Source of the DNA: Aliivibrio fischeri ATCC 7744 = JCM 18803 = DSM 507
GTDB lineage: Bacteria > Pseudomonadota > Gammaproteobacteria > Enterobacterales > Vibrionaceae
Reading direction: 5' to 3'
DNA length: 64,000 bases
NCBI RefSeq assembly: GCF_023983475.1
Contig: NZ_CP092712.1
Span: 496,001-560,000 of the forward strand
This document shows, in pieces, positions 1-9,338 of the stretch. How positions within the stretch are numbered: the stretch's first letter is position 1; every line of letters starts with the position of its first letter. Made by a program: the position numbers and the translations under genes. Under the pieces are notes generated by a model, which was given only the letters and a program-made list of their open reading frames with translations, made no database searches and had not been told where the DNA came from.

Positions 1-46
1 GAAACATTTTTAGTTGGTTTAGAAATAAGAATTTAGAGGTAGTGTT

Positions 47-1384
47 ATGGGTACTCAATTTCGTATGGATTCGGTTCCAGGCTCTTTAGTTGTTGTTGGT
101 GGCAGCTATGAACCTTGGTTAGCCGTTTTAGAACAAGTAGGTTGGCGTTGTCATCGTTGCTATGATCTTCGAGCAGCTCAAGCTCTGTTTGACGAGATTG
201 GGCCATGTATTGGTATTGTTGATTTAAGCCAAGATGATTTTAGTCTTAATGGCATTGCAACATTAGTAAATAACAATAAGCAAGTTCGTTGGATGGCTTT
301 CATCCGTGAGTCTCAGCTAAGTTCAGATACTATTTGCCAGTTCATTGTAAACTTCTGTATTGATTTCTTCACTGCACCGATTCCAGATGCTCAATTATTA
401 AGTACGATTGGTCACCAGCTAGGTATGCTTAAGCTAGAGCGTAAAGTATGGCCTAATATGGGTAATAAATCGGATCTAGGTATTTTAGGTGAAGCGCCTG
501 CGGTGAAACGTTTACGAGATCAAATTCGCCGTGTTGCTCCAACAGATGTTTCTATTCTTATTTCTGGTGAAAGCGGTGTAGGTAAAGATGCGGTAGCAAA
601 AGCAGTTCATGAATCATCAGGCCGTAATAAAGGTCCATTTGTTTCATTAAATTGTGGTTCGTTATCTGAAAGCAAGATTGAGCAGGAGCTGTTTGGTTCT
701 CATTCTTCGTCACCGGAAGAATCAAAATTATTCCAAGCCAATGGTGGTACATTATTTTTAAATGATATTAATGATTTGCCAGCTAGTCAGCAGCAGCATT
801 TATTACGATTCCTACAAGAAGGTAATATTGAGACTGAAAAAGGTTTTGTTGATTTAGATGTTCGTGTAATTGTTGCAAGCCACATTGATTTAGAAAAAGC
901 GATTGAAGAAGGCAGCTTTAAAGAAGAGTTGTATTATCGTTTAAATGTATTACGTATTCATGTTCCGTCTTTAAAAGAGAGAAGTTCAGATATCTCGGTT
1001 TTAGCAGAGCATTTCTTACAGCGTTATGCAAAAGAATACAATACACAAGCAAGAACGTTCCCTGAAGAAGCATTACAAACCATGCTACATTATCAATGGC
1101 CAGGTAATGTTCGTGAATTGGTAAACCAAGTGAAACGTGCTGTATTACTTGCCGATAGCATGACAATTGATCTTGAACATTTAGATTTACCACAACGCAG
1201 TGAAACTAAACGTAGTTTACGTGTTATCCGTGAAAACTCTGAGCGAGATGCATTATTGATGGTATTAGAATCTCATGATGGTCAAGTATCTTCAGCGGCA
1301 AAAGAGCTGGGTGTTTCACGAGCAACTATGTATCGTTTATTGAATAAACATAATTTAATTTCAGAGCCGAGAAGCTATAGCTAA
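47..1384 (+). CDS. vpsR: VpsR-like atypical enhancer-binding regulator
   Basis: This is a 445-residue NtrC-family regulator with a receiver-like domain (about 13-130), an AAA+ ATPase domain (about 145-370) and a Fis-type helix-turn-helix (about 412-436). Asp59 sits where the phospho-acceptor of VpsR lies. Walker A is GESGVGKD (174-181). The GAFTGA loop that contacts sigma-54 is absent: ELFG (214-217) runs into a serine-rich stretch. Walker B reads LFLND instead of the usual acidic pair. Vibrio cholerae VpsR has the same anomalies; it binds cyclic di-GMP and activates exopolysaccharide and biofilm genes with sigma-70 polymerase. The neighbouring mutH/rppH fits the Vibrio gene order. An AGAGGT ribosome site lies 6 bases before the ATG. 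The name rests on length, motif losses and synteny. Confidence 0.88.
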   Translation: MGTQFRMDSVPGSLVVVGGSYEPWLAVLEQVGWRCHRCYDLRAAQALFDEIGPCIGIVDLSQDDFSLNGIATLVNNNKQVRWMAFIRESQLSSDTICQFIVNFCIDFFTAPIPDAQLLSTIGHQLGMLKLERKVWPNMGNKSDLGILGEAPAVKRLRDQIRRVAPTDVSILISGESGVGKDAVAKAVHESSGRNKGPFVSLNCGSLSESKIEQELFGSHSSSPEESKLFQANGGTLFLNDINDLPASQQQHLLRFLQEGNIETEKGFVDLDVRVIVASHIDLEKAIEEGSFKEELYYRLNVLRIHVPSLKERSSDISVLAEHFLQRYAKEYNTQARTFPEEALQTMLHYQWPGNVRELVNQVKRAVLLADSMTIDLEHLDLPQRSETKRSLRVIRENSERDALLMVLESHDGQVSSAAKELGVSRATMYRLLNKHNLISEPRSYS

Positions 1385-1399
1385 CCGAGCTTTTGATTG

Positions 1400-1440
1400 A
1401 AAAAATAGGCTTACCTTGAATTAGGTAGGCCTATTTTTTT
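1400..1440. terminator. bidirectional terminator between vpsR and mutH
   Basis: An inverted repeat of about 15 bp (AAAAATAGGCTTACC against GGTAGGCCTATTTTT, one G-U pair) is flanked by A and T runs on both sides. It can therefore stop vpsR on the plus strand and mutH on the minus strand. The mutH stop codon begins inside its T run. Confidence 0.85.
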
Positions 1441-2107
1441 AGCTGAAGAATGAAGTTAATATAGAATGAGTAAATTGAGTTTTTAAATAAAAACCGCGAG
1501 GTAGCGTTTTTATCGGTTGCCCATTTTCACCATAAGCCTCAGTTAATGCTTGGCTGTTTGCTGCTTTAGGTCTTAATTGAAGAACTTCGCCATGTTTTGC
1601 TGTAATTGACTCAACCTTACCGAGCACAATTAAATCCATTAACTCTTCCCAATCTTGTTTTAATTGTTGTTCTTCTTCTAAAGAAGGTTGCCATAAAACT
1701 GGATATCCAACATGACGATCCCCTACAGGGATCTCTCTTTCTCCTTCTACAGGGATCCATAAAACATGAGCAAGCTTATGACGAACATGCGATTCTTCCC
1801 ATTGTAAGCTATGAACGCCTGTTAATGGGGCAACACAAACAAAGGTGGTTTCTAATGGTTTGCCAGTATAGCTGATTGGAATGGTTTTTAATTCGACTCC
1901 AAGATCAATGAAATCAGGTAGAGGTTTACTACCTGCTGAAGCGCCTAAATGCCATTCTAATAATTGACCAACCCAGCCTTTATCTCGCTTTAAGTTTTCA
2001 GGTACAGGTATGTTTGCTTGCTCTGCCAACTCAGATAGCGTATAGCCTGCAATGCTTTCTGATCGCTGTAATAATTCATCAATAGTATTTGGTGGTGGTA
2101 AGCTCAT
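1439..2107 (-). CDS. mutH: DNA mismatch repair endonuclease MutH
   Basis: MutH nicks the unmethylated strand at hemimethylated GATC sites when activated by MutS and MutL, which directs mismatch repair to the new strand. The 222-residue protein has the catalytic motif [11 protein letters not shown] with Asp65, Glu72 and Lys74, spaced as Asp70/Glu77/Lys79 in E. coli. Length matches the family (about 220-230). It converges with vpsR and is divergent from rppH across a long non-coding block rich in GATC. Its presence implies a Dam-methylating organism. Confidence 0.96.
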   Translation of the reverse strand: MSLPPPNTIDELLQRSESIAGYTLSELAEQANIPVPENLKRDKGWVGQLLEWHLGASAGSKPLPDFIDLGVELKTIPISYTGKPLETTFVCVAPLTGVHSLQWEESHVRHKLAHVLWIPVEGEREIPVGDRHVGYPVLWQPSLEEEQQLKQDWEELMDLIVLGKVESITAKHGEVLQLRPKAANSQALTEAYGENGQPIKTLPRGFYLKTQFTHSILTSFFS

Positions 2108-2704
2108 AAAGACTCTTCAACATGATTGAACGAATAGATTATCATATTATCAACATTATTTTTTGACCTAATTTGGATCTTAGTAAGTTATCCACAATAG
2201 TGTATATATTTTATTCATCTCTTATTTTTCTGGATCCATATACAGTGCTTTAATTTTGAATAACTCATTGACTTTTAGCTCTTATACTTAATCAGATAGC
2301 CTTAATTGTGGGTAATTAGCTTGTTGGTGGATCTTTAACCGATCTGTGTTTATATTATCCAACCACTTTTTCAGAGAAAAGATCAAAGTAAAGATCCTGA
2401 ATTTAACTTGTTGGTTTTATTGTTTTTTATGTATTTACTGTCTCTGTTTTTATTTTGTATTGAAAGAGCTAACTTTTATCGTTTGTGATTTATTTTTAGC
2501 TTCTGCACAAAGTTATACACAGAAAAGGTGAATAAATGTGGCTTATATCTCATTGTTGTGTTGATAAGTTAAGCAGTGATTAAAAGTTATTCAGAAAATC
2601 AGGTTATTTTGGTAAAACGTGACAAGAAAGCGTGATCCTGTTTGCTCAAAGAGCCGATCTGTGAAAAAATCAGAGTCAATATAAGTTTATGATGAGGTCA
2701 TCCA
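2108..2704. promoter_or_regulatory. 597-bp non-coding block, DARS2-like DnaA-box cluster
   Basis: No credible gene lies here. In E. coli the DnaA-reactivating sequence DARS2, which converts ADP-DnaA to ATP-DnaA, lies in this same mutH-rppH (ygdP) interval. The block holds an exact DnaA box TTATCCACA at 2188-2196 and another, TTATACACA, at 2513-2521. Next to the second are two inverted one-mismatch boxes: GGTGAATAA (2527-2535) and TGTTGATAA (2559-2567). The three boxes in 55 bp resemble the three-box DARS core. Eight GATC sites fall at 2176, 2233, 2330, 2341, 2381, 2393, 2634 and 2656, against about two expected by chance. CCGATCTGTG is repeated at 2339-2348 and 2654-2663. I could not place convincing IHF or Fis sites by eye. 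Function is inferred from position and boxes. Confidence 0.7.
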
Positions 2705-3217
2705 GTGATAGATGGCGATGGTTTCCGCCCGAACGTCGGGATAGTGATATGTAATAGCCATGGTCAAGTATTCTGGGCGAAGCGATACGGACAGCATTCG
2801 TGGCAATTTCCGCAAGGTGGTATTGATGATGGAGAGACTCCAGAACAAGCCATGTACCGTGAATTATACGAAGAAGTAGGTCTGACAAAAAATGATGTTC
2901 GTATTTTAGCAAGCAGCCGTCATTGGCTACGATATAAATTACCGAAACGTCTAGTTAGATGGGACTCTAAACCTGTCTGTATCGGACAAAAACAAAAATG
3001 GTTTTTGTTACGCTTAGAATGTGATGAATCCAAGGTTAATATGCAAAGAGATCGCTCGCCTGAATTTGATGGTTGGCGATGGGTAAGCTACTGGTACCCT
3101 GTAAGACAAGTGGTTTCATTTAAGCGTGATGTTTACCGTCGAGCACTAAAAGAGTTCGCGGTGATCGCTATGCCGTTTAAGGAACGAAAATTTAAAAGGA
3201 AAGGTAAAAAAGGTTAA
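2705..3217 (+). CDS. rppH: RNA pyrophosphohydrolase RppH (NudH)
   Basis: RppH removes pyrophosphate from 5'-triphosphorylated mRNA ends, opening the 5'-end-dependent RNase E decay route. The 170-residue protein carries a complete Nudix box at 38-60 (G-x5-E-x7-REL-x-EE-x-GL). The start is GTG in the context GAGGTCATCCA-GTG and gives the family N-terminus [10 protein letters not shown]. The C-terminus is strongly basic (KRKGKKG). It is followed 38 bp later by ptsP, the same rppH-ptsP order as in E. coli. Confidence 0.95.
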   Translation: MIDGDGFRPNVGIVICNSHGQVFWAKRYGQHSWQFPQGGIDDGETPEQAMYRELYEEVGLTKNDVRILASSRHWLRYKLPKRLVRWDSKPVCIGQKQKWFLLRLECDESKVNMQRDRSPEFDGWRWVSYWYPVRQVVSFKRDVYRRALKEFAVIAMPFKERKFKRKGKKG

Positions 3218-3255
3218 GCGGTCGATACCTTATATAACCTTAAGGATTGGCAAGC

Positions 3256-5517
3256 ATGCTTACTCAACTCAGGGATATAGTTGATCACGTAGCTAAAGCG
3301 GAGTCTCTTGATGATGCTTTAGCGTTGCTCGTGAAAAATACTCGTAACTCTATGCATACAGAGTGTTGCTCAGTCTATTTGATGAGTAATGATAACCTGC
3401 GCTTAGAATTAATGGCGACAGAAGGATTAAAAGCGAAACCCAAGACCGTTTCATTAGGTATTGATGAAGGTTTAGTTGGATTGGTTGCACGCAGTTGTGA
3501 GCCGCTAAACTTAGCTAATGCTTCTGTACACCCTTCATATAAATACATTCCTAGTATTGCCGAATATAAGTTTAATTCCTTTCTGGCAACCCCGATTATT
3601 TACCGACGTCAAAACCTTGGTGTACTTGTTGTACAGCAAAAGGAAAAACGTCAGTTTACTGAAGTTGAAGAATCCTTTTTAGTCACCTTATCTGCGCAAC
3701 TTGCAGTTGTACTTGCTCATGCTAAAGCTCATGAAAGTTGGTCGATTCAATTACAACCTCAATCGATTGAACAAAAGCAATTCAAAGGTATCTCTGCATC
3801 AAATGGTGTCGCTATTGCACCTTTGTGGTTTGATGATGCGCAACCCAGAATAGAATCCATTCTACCAAGTTCATGCCTTGATATAGAGCAAGAGCAAGAT
3901 CGTTTAGGTACTGCGGTTGAGTTAGCTTTAAAGGATTTCCGCCGAGCTAAAAAACGGTTTGAACAAGAGCTAAATACCGAGACGTTGGCTATTTTTGATC
4001 TTTTCACTCACTTATTAAATGATCCTATGTTGAAGGGGGATCTGAAAAAACAGATCAACCAAGGTGATTCTGCTGAGTGGGCATTGCGTCAAGTTATTGA
4101 GTCATATGCAGGGCGTTTTGAAAAAATGAGTGATTCATACCTCAGTGAACGAGCGAATGATGTTCGTGAGCTAGGGCAGAGATTACTTTATTTTTTAAAT
4201 TATGAAGGTAAGTTAGAGCTGGATTTAGCTCATCCCGTGATTTTAGTTACGACTCAGCTGACCGCTTCTATGTTAGCGAGTGTTCCTCAAGATAAATTAA
4301 AAGCCGTTATTTCGCTTGAAGGTGCGGCAAACTCTCACGCAGCCATTTTATCAAGAGCACTTGGTATCCCTGCCATTATGGGGGTGGAGTTTAACCCAAC
4401 TCACTATCATCAAAAATTAGCGATTGTTGATGGCTATAGTGGCGCTTTATATATCAAGCCGACAGAAGCGCTAATTCAAGAATATACAGAACTACAAAAT
4501 GAGGAGTTAGCCCTTTCTGAATTAATCACTCAGGATCTTGATAAACCTACATTTACACGTGATGAGCATCAAATGAAAATTTATTTGAATGCTGGGTTAA
4601 GTGCCGACACGAGTATTGCTGTTAATCAGGGTGTTGATGGCGTTGGGTTGTATCGAACTGAAATTCCTTTTTTATTGCAACAGCGATTCCCATCGGAAGA
4701 AGAGCAATATCTACAATACAAAACTATTTTAGAAACGTATCCGAAAAAGCCTGTGATTATGAGGACGTTAGATATCGGTGGTGATAAGCCATTACCGTAT
4801 CTGCCTATTGAAGAAGAAAATCCATTTTTAGGTTGGCGTGGTATTCGCTTTACTTTAGATCATCCTGATATCTTTCTTTTGCAATTAAAAGCGATGGTAA
4901 GAGCAAACATAGGTAATGGTAATTTATCCATTATGTTACCTATGATTTCAGGCTTACCCGAATTAAAGCAAGCAAGAAAGCTTATTAATCAAGCTTATGA
5001 AGAAGTGCTTGGTGAATCTGAAGGGGATTTTTCGCAACCTCGTATAGGTATGATGATAGAAGTGCCTTCTATGCTCTATTTGTTACCGAGAGTTGTTGGA
5101 TTAGTGGATTTTATTTCTGTAGGTACTAATGACTTAACTCAATACCTTTTAGCTGTAGATCGAAATAATGCACGAGTTTCACATGTCTATGAATCTTATC
5201 ATCCCGCCGTGTTACTCGCGTTAAAGCAAATAATTGATACGGCAAATCAATATAAATTACCTGTTAGTGTTTGTGGGGAGCTTGCGGGGGATCCAATTGG
5301 TTGCCTGTTACTGCTTGGTTTGGGCTATCAAAGTTTAAGTATGAATACCTCTAACGTAGCCAAAGTAAAATACATTATTAGGCAGGTATCGCAGCAAGAA
5401 GTTGAACAATTAGTTGCGACTCTTTTACATCACGATGATGCAGAGCAAATTTTAACTGATATGATTAGCTTCTTTGAAGAGAAAGAACTCTCAGGGTTTA
5501 TTCGAGCAGGCAGGTAA
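3256..5517 (+). CDS. ptsP: phosphoenolpyruvate-protein phosphotransferase PtsP (enzyme I-Ntr)
   Basis: This is enzyme I of the nitrogen-related PTS, which passes phosphate from PEP to NPr. It has an N-terminal GAF sensor domain (about 18-160), an enzyme I N-terminal region, a phosphohistidine domain with GAANSHAAILSRALG and His361, and a C-terminal PEP-binding TIM barrel (about 430-720). I chose ATG 3256 (MLTQLRDI) because AAGGA at 3242-3246 precedes it by 9 bases; an upstream in-frame TTG at 3247 is unlikely. The stop overlaps the next ATG by one base (TAATG), so translation is probably coupled. The NPr and IIA-Ntr genes are not in this window. Confidence 0.95.
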   Translation: MLTQLRDIVDHVAKAESLDDALALLVKNTRNSMHTECCSVYLMSNDNLRLELMATEGLKAKPKTVSLGIDEGLVGLVARSCEPLNLANASVHPSYKYIPSIAEYKFNSFLATPIIYRRQNLGVLVVQQKEKRQFTEVEESFLVTLSAQLAVVLAHAKAHESWSIQLQPQSIEQKQFKGISASNGVAIAPLWFDDAQPRIESILPSSCLDIEQEQDRLGTAVELALKDFRRAKKRFEQELNTETLAIFDLFTHLLNDPMLKGDLKKQINQGDSAEWALRQVIESYAGRFEKMSDSYLSERANDVRELGQRLLYFLNYEGKLELDLAHPVILVTTQLTASMLASVPQDKLKAVISLEGAANSHAAILSRALGIPAIMGVEFNPTHYHQKLAIVDGYSGALYIKPTEALIQEYTELQNEELALSELITQDLDKPTFTRDEHQMKIYLNAGLSADTSIAVNQGVDGVGLYRTEIPFLLQQRFPSEEEQYLQYKTILETYPKKPVIMRTLDIGGDKPLPYLPIEEENPFLGWRGIRFTLDHPDIFLLQLKAMVRANIGNGNLSIMLPMISGLPELKQARKLINQAYEEVLGESEGDFSQPRIGMMIEVPSMLYLLPRVVGLVDFISVGTNDLTQYLLAVDRNNARVSHVYESYHPAVLLALKQIIDTANQYKLPVSVCGELAGDPIGCLLLLGLGYQSLSMNTSNVAKVKYIIRQVSQQEVEQLVATLLHHDDAEQILTDMISFFEEKELSGFIRAGR

Positions 5518-6320
5518 TGACAGTGGATTTTGGTTCGCTTTTTGTTTTATATCTTTTGCTAGGTAGTCTCGTTGGCGTAATGGCTGGATTACTTGGAATT
5601 GGTGGTGGTTTGTTAGTTGTTCCCGCTTTATTGTGGTTATTACCTCAAGCAGGAATCGATAGTTCAATCGTAATGCAAATGGCATTAGGTACTTCACTTG
5701 CAACGATTATTTTAACTTCAACGTCATCTGCGTTGAACCATTTACGTTTAGGTAATGTCGAAGTAGCACTTATCCGTAGTTTGGCTCCTGGAGTTATTGC
5801 TGGTGGCTTTCTTGGTAGCTACGTTGCAGAATTAATTCCAAGCCAATATTTACCAAAAGTATTTGGCGTTATTGTACTTCTGCTTGCTTTACAAATGTTA
5901 TTAGCGCTTAAGTTTACAGCAACCAGAACTATGCCATCTCCGCTTAAAATTGCCGCTTCTGGTGGGGTTATTGGTGTTGTATCAAGCTTAGCTGGAATTG
6001 GTGGTGGTTCATTAACGGTACCTTATTTAAGTTTTCATGGCGTAGAAATGAGAAAAGCCATTGGTAGTTCTTCTTTGTGCGGAACCTTGATAGCACTTGC
6101 TGGCATGATAGGTTTTATTCTTCATGGAGTACAAGTAACTAACTTGCCTTCAATGAGTTTAGGGTATGTTTACTTACCTGCATTATGTGGTATTGGTGTT
6201 ACGTCTATTTTGACCACCAGAATTGGCGCAAAGTTAACATCGCATTTGCCGACATCAACGTTAAAAAAAATCTTTGCCATATTTCTAGTATTTATTGGCA
6301 GCAAAATGTTTTTAGGATAA
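5517..6320 (+). CDS. TSUP/TauE-SafE family membrane permease
   Basis: A 267-residue protein with about eight hydrophobic segments. It shows the internal duplication typical of the TSUP (DUF81) family: a glycine-rich GLLGIGGG at 24-31 and a second SLAGIGGG at 157-164. Family members are proposed to export or import sulfonates, sulfite or other small organosulfur anions. Nothing here identifies the substrate. It is translationally coupled to ptsP by TAATG and lies 12 bp before lgt, so it belongs to the rppH-ptsP-lgt operon. Confidence 0.85.
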   Translation: MTVDFGSLFVLYLLLGSLVGVMAGLLGIGGGLLVVPALLWLLPQAGIDSSIVMQMALGTSLATIILTSTSSALNHLRLGNVEVALIRSLAPGVIAGGFLGSYVAELIPSQYLPKVFGVIVLLLALQMLLALKFTATRTMPSPLKIAASGGVIGVVSSLAGIGGGSLTVPYLSFHGVEMRKAIGSSSLCGTLIALAGMIGFILHGVQVTNLPSMSLGYVYLPALCGIGVTSILTTRIGAKLTSHLPTSTLKKIFAIFLVFIGSKMFLG

Positions 6321-6332
6321 AAGAGAGTAGTC

Positions 6333-7184
6333 ATGAGTCAGGGGTATTTGAACTTCCCACATATAGATCCTGTATTAATTGAGATCGGTCCATTAGCGGT
6401 TCGTTGGTATGGATTAATGTATTTATTTGGTTTTATGTTTGCATTATGGCTTGCTAATAAGCGTGCAGATAAGCCAAATAGTGGTTGGACACGAGATCAG
6501 GTTAGCGACCTATTGTTTGCTGGATTTTTAGGTGTAGTGATCGGTGGCCGTGTTGGCTATGTGTTATTTTATAATTTCGGCTACTTCTTAGATAATCCAC
6601 TGTACTTATTTGAAGTATGGACCGGTGGTATGTCCTTCCATGGCGGTTTATTGGGTGTTATCTCAGCGATGCTTTGGTATGGATATAAGAATAACCGTAG
6701 CTTCTTTACGATTGCAGATTTCGTTGCACCATTAGTACCATTTGGTCTGGGAGCCGGTCGTTTAGGTAACTTTATGAATGGTGAGTTATGGGGACGTGTT
6801 ACCGATGTGCCTTGGGCTATGGTGTTCCCAACTGGCGGTCCTTTCCCTCGACATCCTTCTCAATTATATGAATTTGCTCTTGAAGGTGTTGTTTTATTCT
6901 TCATTCTAAATTGGTTTATTCGTAAGCCTCGTCCATTAGGCGCAGTTTCAGGTTTATTCCTATTTGGATATGGTACATTCCGATTCTTGGTCGAGTATGT
7001 ACGTCAACCTGATGCACAGTTAGGCTTGTTTGGTGATTGGATTTCAATGGGACAAATTTTGTCACTACCAATGGTGATTGGTGGTTTGTTAATGATGCTT
7101 TGGGCATTTAAACGTAACCTTTTTGCGACTGATGTAGAGCAAAATAAGACTAAATCAAAGAAATCGAAACAGAAAGCAAAATAA
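6333..7184 (+). CDS. lgt: prolipoprotein diacylglyceryl transferase Lgt
   Basis: Lgt moves diacylglycerol from phosphatidylglycerol to the lipobox cysteine of prolipoproteins, the first step of lipoprotein maturation in the inner membrane. The 283-residue protein has seven likely membrane spans. It carries the family motifs HGG (103-105, catalytic His103) and [10 protein letters not shown] (142-151, Arg143 and Asn146). The C-terminus is lysine-rich. A GAGAG ribosome site precedes ATG 6333. A strong terminator follows. The later lipoprotein enzyme LspA is encoded near 17 kb. Confidence 0.96.
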   Translation: MSQGYLNFPHIDPVLIEIGPLAVRWYGLMYLFGFMFALWLANKRADKPNSGWTRDQVSDLLFAGFLGVVIGGRVGYVLFYNFGYFLDNPLYLFEVWTGGMSFHGGLLGVISAMLWYGYKNNRSFFTIADFVAPLVPFGLGAGRLGNFMNGELWGRVTDVPWAMVFPTGGPFPRHPSQLYEFALEGVVLFFILNWFIRKPRPLGAVSGLFLFGYGTFRFLVEYVRQPDAQLGLFGDWISMGQILSLPMVIGGLLMMLWAFKRNLFATDVEQNKTKSKKSKQKAK

Positions 7185-7214
7185 GCTAGAATAGCGTTAA
7201 TGATGATTTATAGT

Positions 7215-7243
7215 AATGGCCTCTCGTTTGAGGCCATTTTTTT
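7215..7243 (+). terminator. intrinsic terminator after lgt
   Basis: A perfect 9-bp stem AATGGCCTC / GAGGCCATT with a 6-base loop is followed by a T run. It ends the rppH-ptsP-lgt transcript just before thyA. Confidence 0.88.
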
Positions 7244-7267
7244 AACTAATTTTAAGAGAGCAGACCC

Positions 7268-8119
7268 ATGAAGCAGTATTTAGATTTATGCCAACGCATT
7301 GTAGATGAAGGAACTTGGATCGAAAACGAGCGCACAGGAAAGCGTTGTTTAACGGTGATTAATGCGGATTTAACTTATGATGTAGAAAATGGTGTTTTCC
7401 CTCTTGTTACAACGCGTAAGAGCTTTTGGAAAGCAGCGGTCGCTGAGATGATTGGCTATATTCGTGGTTATGATAACGCAGAAGACTTCCGCAAGATTGG
7501 CACTAAAACATGGGATGCGAATGCGAATTTAAATGATGCATGGCTCAATAACCCTCATCGTAAAGGTGATGATGATATGGGTCGAGTATATGGTGTGCAA
7601 GGTCGTGCATGGGCAAAACCAAATGGTGAGTTTGTCGATCAACTGAAAAAAATCATTGATGATTTAAGTCAGGGAATTGATGATCGTGGTGAAATTTTAA
7701 ATTTTTATAACCCTGGTGAGTTTGATATGGGTTGTTTGCGTCCGTGTATGTACTCACATCATTTTTCATTATTAGGTGATACATTATACCTAAATAGCAC
7801 TCAACGCTCTTGTGATGTGCCTCTAGGCCTAAACTTCAATATGGTTCAAGTTTATTTTCTATTAGCTATCGTGGCACAAATTACAGGGCATAAAGCAGGT
7901 AAGGCGTACCATAAGATTGTAAATGCACATATTTATGAAGACCAACTTGAGTTAATGCAAAATGTACAGCTAAAACGTGAACCGTTACAAGCGCCGATCT
8001 TTAAAATAAACCCTGAGATTAAGTCATTAGAAGATTTAGAAACATGGGTAACTATGGATGACTTTGAAGTGGTTGGCTATGAAAGCTATGAGGCTATAAA
8101 GTATCCTTTCTCTGTTTAA
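7268..8119 (+). CDS. thyA: thymidylate synthase ThyA
   Basis: ThyA methylates dUMP to dTMP using methylene-tetrahydrofolate. The 283-residue protein has catalytic Cys160 in [12 protein letters not shown] and the nucleotide-binding [13 protein letters not shown] (179-191). It is about 20 residues longer than E. coli ThyA and diverges around the folate-binding half, a variant I believe is usual in Vibrio. A GAGAG ribosome site lies before the ATG. The lgt-thyA order is as in E. coli. It is flanked by terminators on both sides and is probably transcribed alone. Confidence 0.95.
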   Translation: MKQYLDLCQRIVDEGTWIENERTGKRCLTVINADLTYDVENGVFPLVTTRKSFWKAAVAEMIGYIRGYDNAEDFRKIGTKTWDANANLNDAWLNNPHRKGDDDMGRVYGVQGRAWAKPNGEFVDQLKKIIDDLSQGIDDRGEILNFYNPGEFDMGCLRPCMYSHHFSLLGDTLYLNSTQRSCDVPLGLNFNMVQVYFLLAIVAQITGHKAGKAYHKIVNAHIYEDQLELMQNVQLKREPLQAPIFKINPEIKSLEDLETWVTMDDFEVVGYESYEAIKYPFSV

Positions 8120-8141
8120 TATTATTTATTAGATATAATAA

Positions 8142-8174
8142 AAAAGCCCCGAAGCATAACTTCGGGGCTTTTCT
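8142..8174. terminator. bidirectional terminator between thyA and nptA
   Basis: A perfect 13-bp stem AAAAGCCCCGAAG / CTTCGGGGCTTTT with a 5-base loop. A/T runs on both sides let it serve both convergent genes. Confidence 0.92.
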
Positions 8175-8192
8175 TTATTCGTATTTTTAGTC

Positions 8193-9338
8193 TTATACCG
8201 TTAGTGCTAATACACTACCTGGCAGGATAATAAATACAAAACCTAAATATCCAGCAACAACGCTTTTGTTACGGTTAGCCATTTCAGCAATCCACTCAGC
8301 ACCTTTAATTGGTAACTCACGTAGGAACGGAGTACCGAAGATAACCAATGTTGCGATAACATTAAAACATAAGTGAACTAATGCAATTTGTAGTGCAAAT
8401 ACTGCGTATTCACCAGATACCGCTGTCGCTGCTAGTAAAGCGGTTACACAAGTACCGATATTAGCGCCTAGAGTAAATGGATACACATCACGAACTTTAA
8501 GAACACCAGTACCAACCAGTGGAACCATTAGACTTGTTGTTGTTGATGATGATTGAACAAGAACTGTAACCGCAGTACCTGATGCAATACCGTGTAGAGG
8601 ACCGCGACCGATTGCGCTTTTAAGTAGTTCTTTTGCACGACCAACCATTAGGCTCTTCATTAGTTTGCCCATCAAGGTAATTGCGATGAACAAAATAGTA
8701 ATACCAAGAGCAATCATTAGTAGACCACCAGTCATGCTACCAAAGTTTGATAGTGGCTCTTGAATCGCACTGATTACCGGCTTTGTAATTGGCTTGATAA
8801 AATCAAAACCTTTCATGCTCATATCACCAGCGTTTAATAGTGGAGATACTAACCATGCTGATAGTTTTTGGAAAATACCAAACATCATCTCTAGTGGTAA
8901 GAAAATAGTTACCGCTAGTAGGTTAAAGAAGTCATGAACTGTCGCACAAGCAAAAGCACGTCTAAATTCGTTCTTACAACGAGCGTGGCCAAGACTTACT
9001 AGTGTATTCGTAACGGTTGTACCAATGTTTGCACCCATAACCATAGGGATAGCTGTTTCAACAGGTAAACCACCAGCAACTAATCCAACAATGATAGAAG
9101 TTACTGTTGAAGATGATTGAATTAATGCCGTTGCAACTAAGCCGATCATTAAGCCAGCAATAGGGTGAGCAGCAAATTCAAAAAGAACTTTAGCTTCTTC
9201 ACCTACAGACCATTTAAAGCCTGTGCCAACCATAGAAACCGCTAAAAGAAGAAGGTAAAGCATAAATGCTAAGTTTGCCCAACGCAGCATGCGCGAGGTA
9301 TTGCTCATTGTTGCTGCAGAAATTGATTGGGTATTCAT
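8193..9338 (-). CDS. nptA: Na+/phosphate cotransporter family protein NptA
   Basis: A 381-residue multi-span membrane protein of the Na/Pi cotransporter (SLC34/PF02690) family. It has the two internal repeats with QSSS signatures, QSSSTVTS at 74-81 and QSSSTTTS at 262-269, which line the substrate site. Each is paired with a GANIGT motif (103-108 and about 292). The V. cholerae homologue NptA is a Na+-dependent phosphate importer. It is divergent from nhaR across 415 bp and has a perfect inverted repeat about 80 bp upstream of its start. Confidence 0.9.
   Translation of the reverse strand: MNTQSISAATMSNTSRMLRWANLAFMLYLLLLAVSMVGTGFKWSVGEEAKVLFEFAAHPIAGLMIGLVATALIQSSSTVTSIIVGLVAGGLPVETAIPMVMGANIGTTVTNTLVSLGHARCKNEFRRAFACATVHDFFNLLAVTIFLPLEMMFGIFQKLSAWLVSPLLNAGDMSMKGFDFIKPITKPVISAIQEPLSNFGSMTGGLLMIALGITILFIAITLMGKLMKSLMVGRAKELLKSAIGRGPLHGIASGTAVTVLVQSSSTTTSLMVPLVGTGVLKVRDVYPFTLGANIGTCVTALLAATAVSGEYAVFALQIALVHLCFNVIATLVIFGTPFLRELPIKGAEWIAEMANRNKSVVAGYLGFVFIILPGSVLALTV

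Noticed and set aside
2346-2531. A 61-codon open frame in the mutH-rppH gap
   Set aside because: It has no ribosome site, is a hydrophobic low-complexity translation of AT-rich DNA, and overlaps the DnaA-box cluster.
2108-2704. Chromosomal or plasmid replication origin
   Set aside because: There is no replication gene nearby and too few DnaA boxes and no clear unwinding repeats; the location fits DARS2 better. The crtS site of vibrios was considered, but the E. coli DARS2 synteny is the stronger match.
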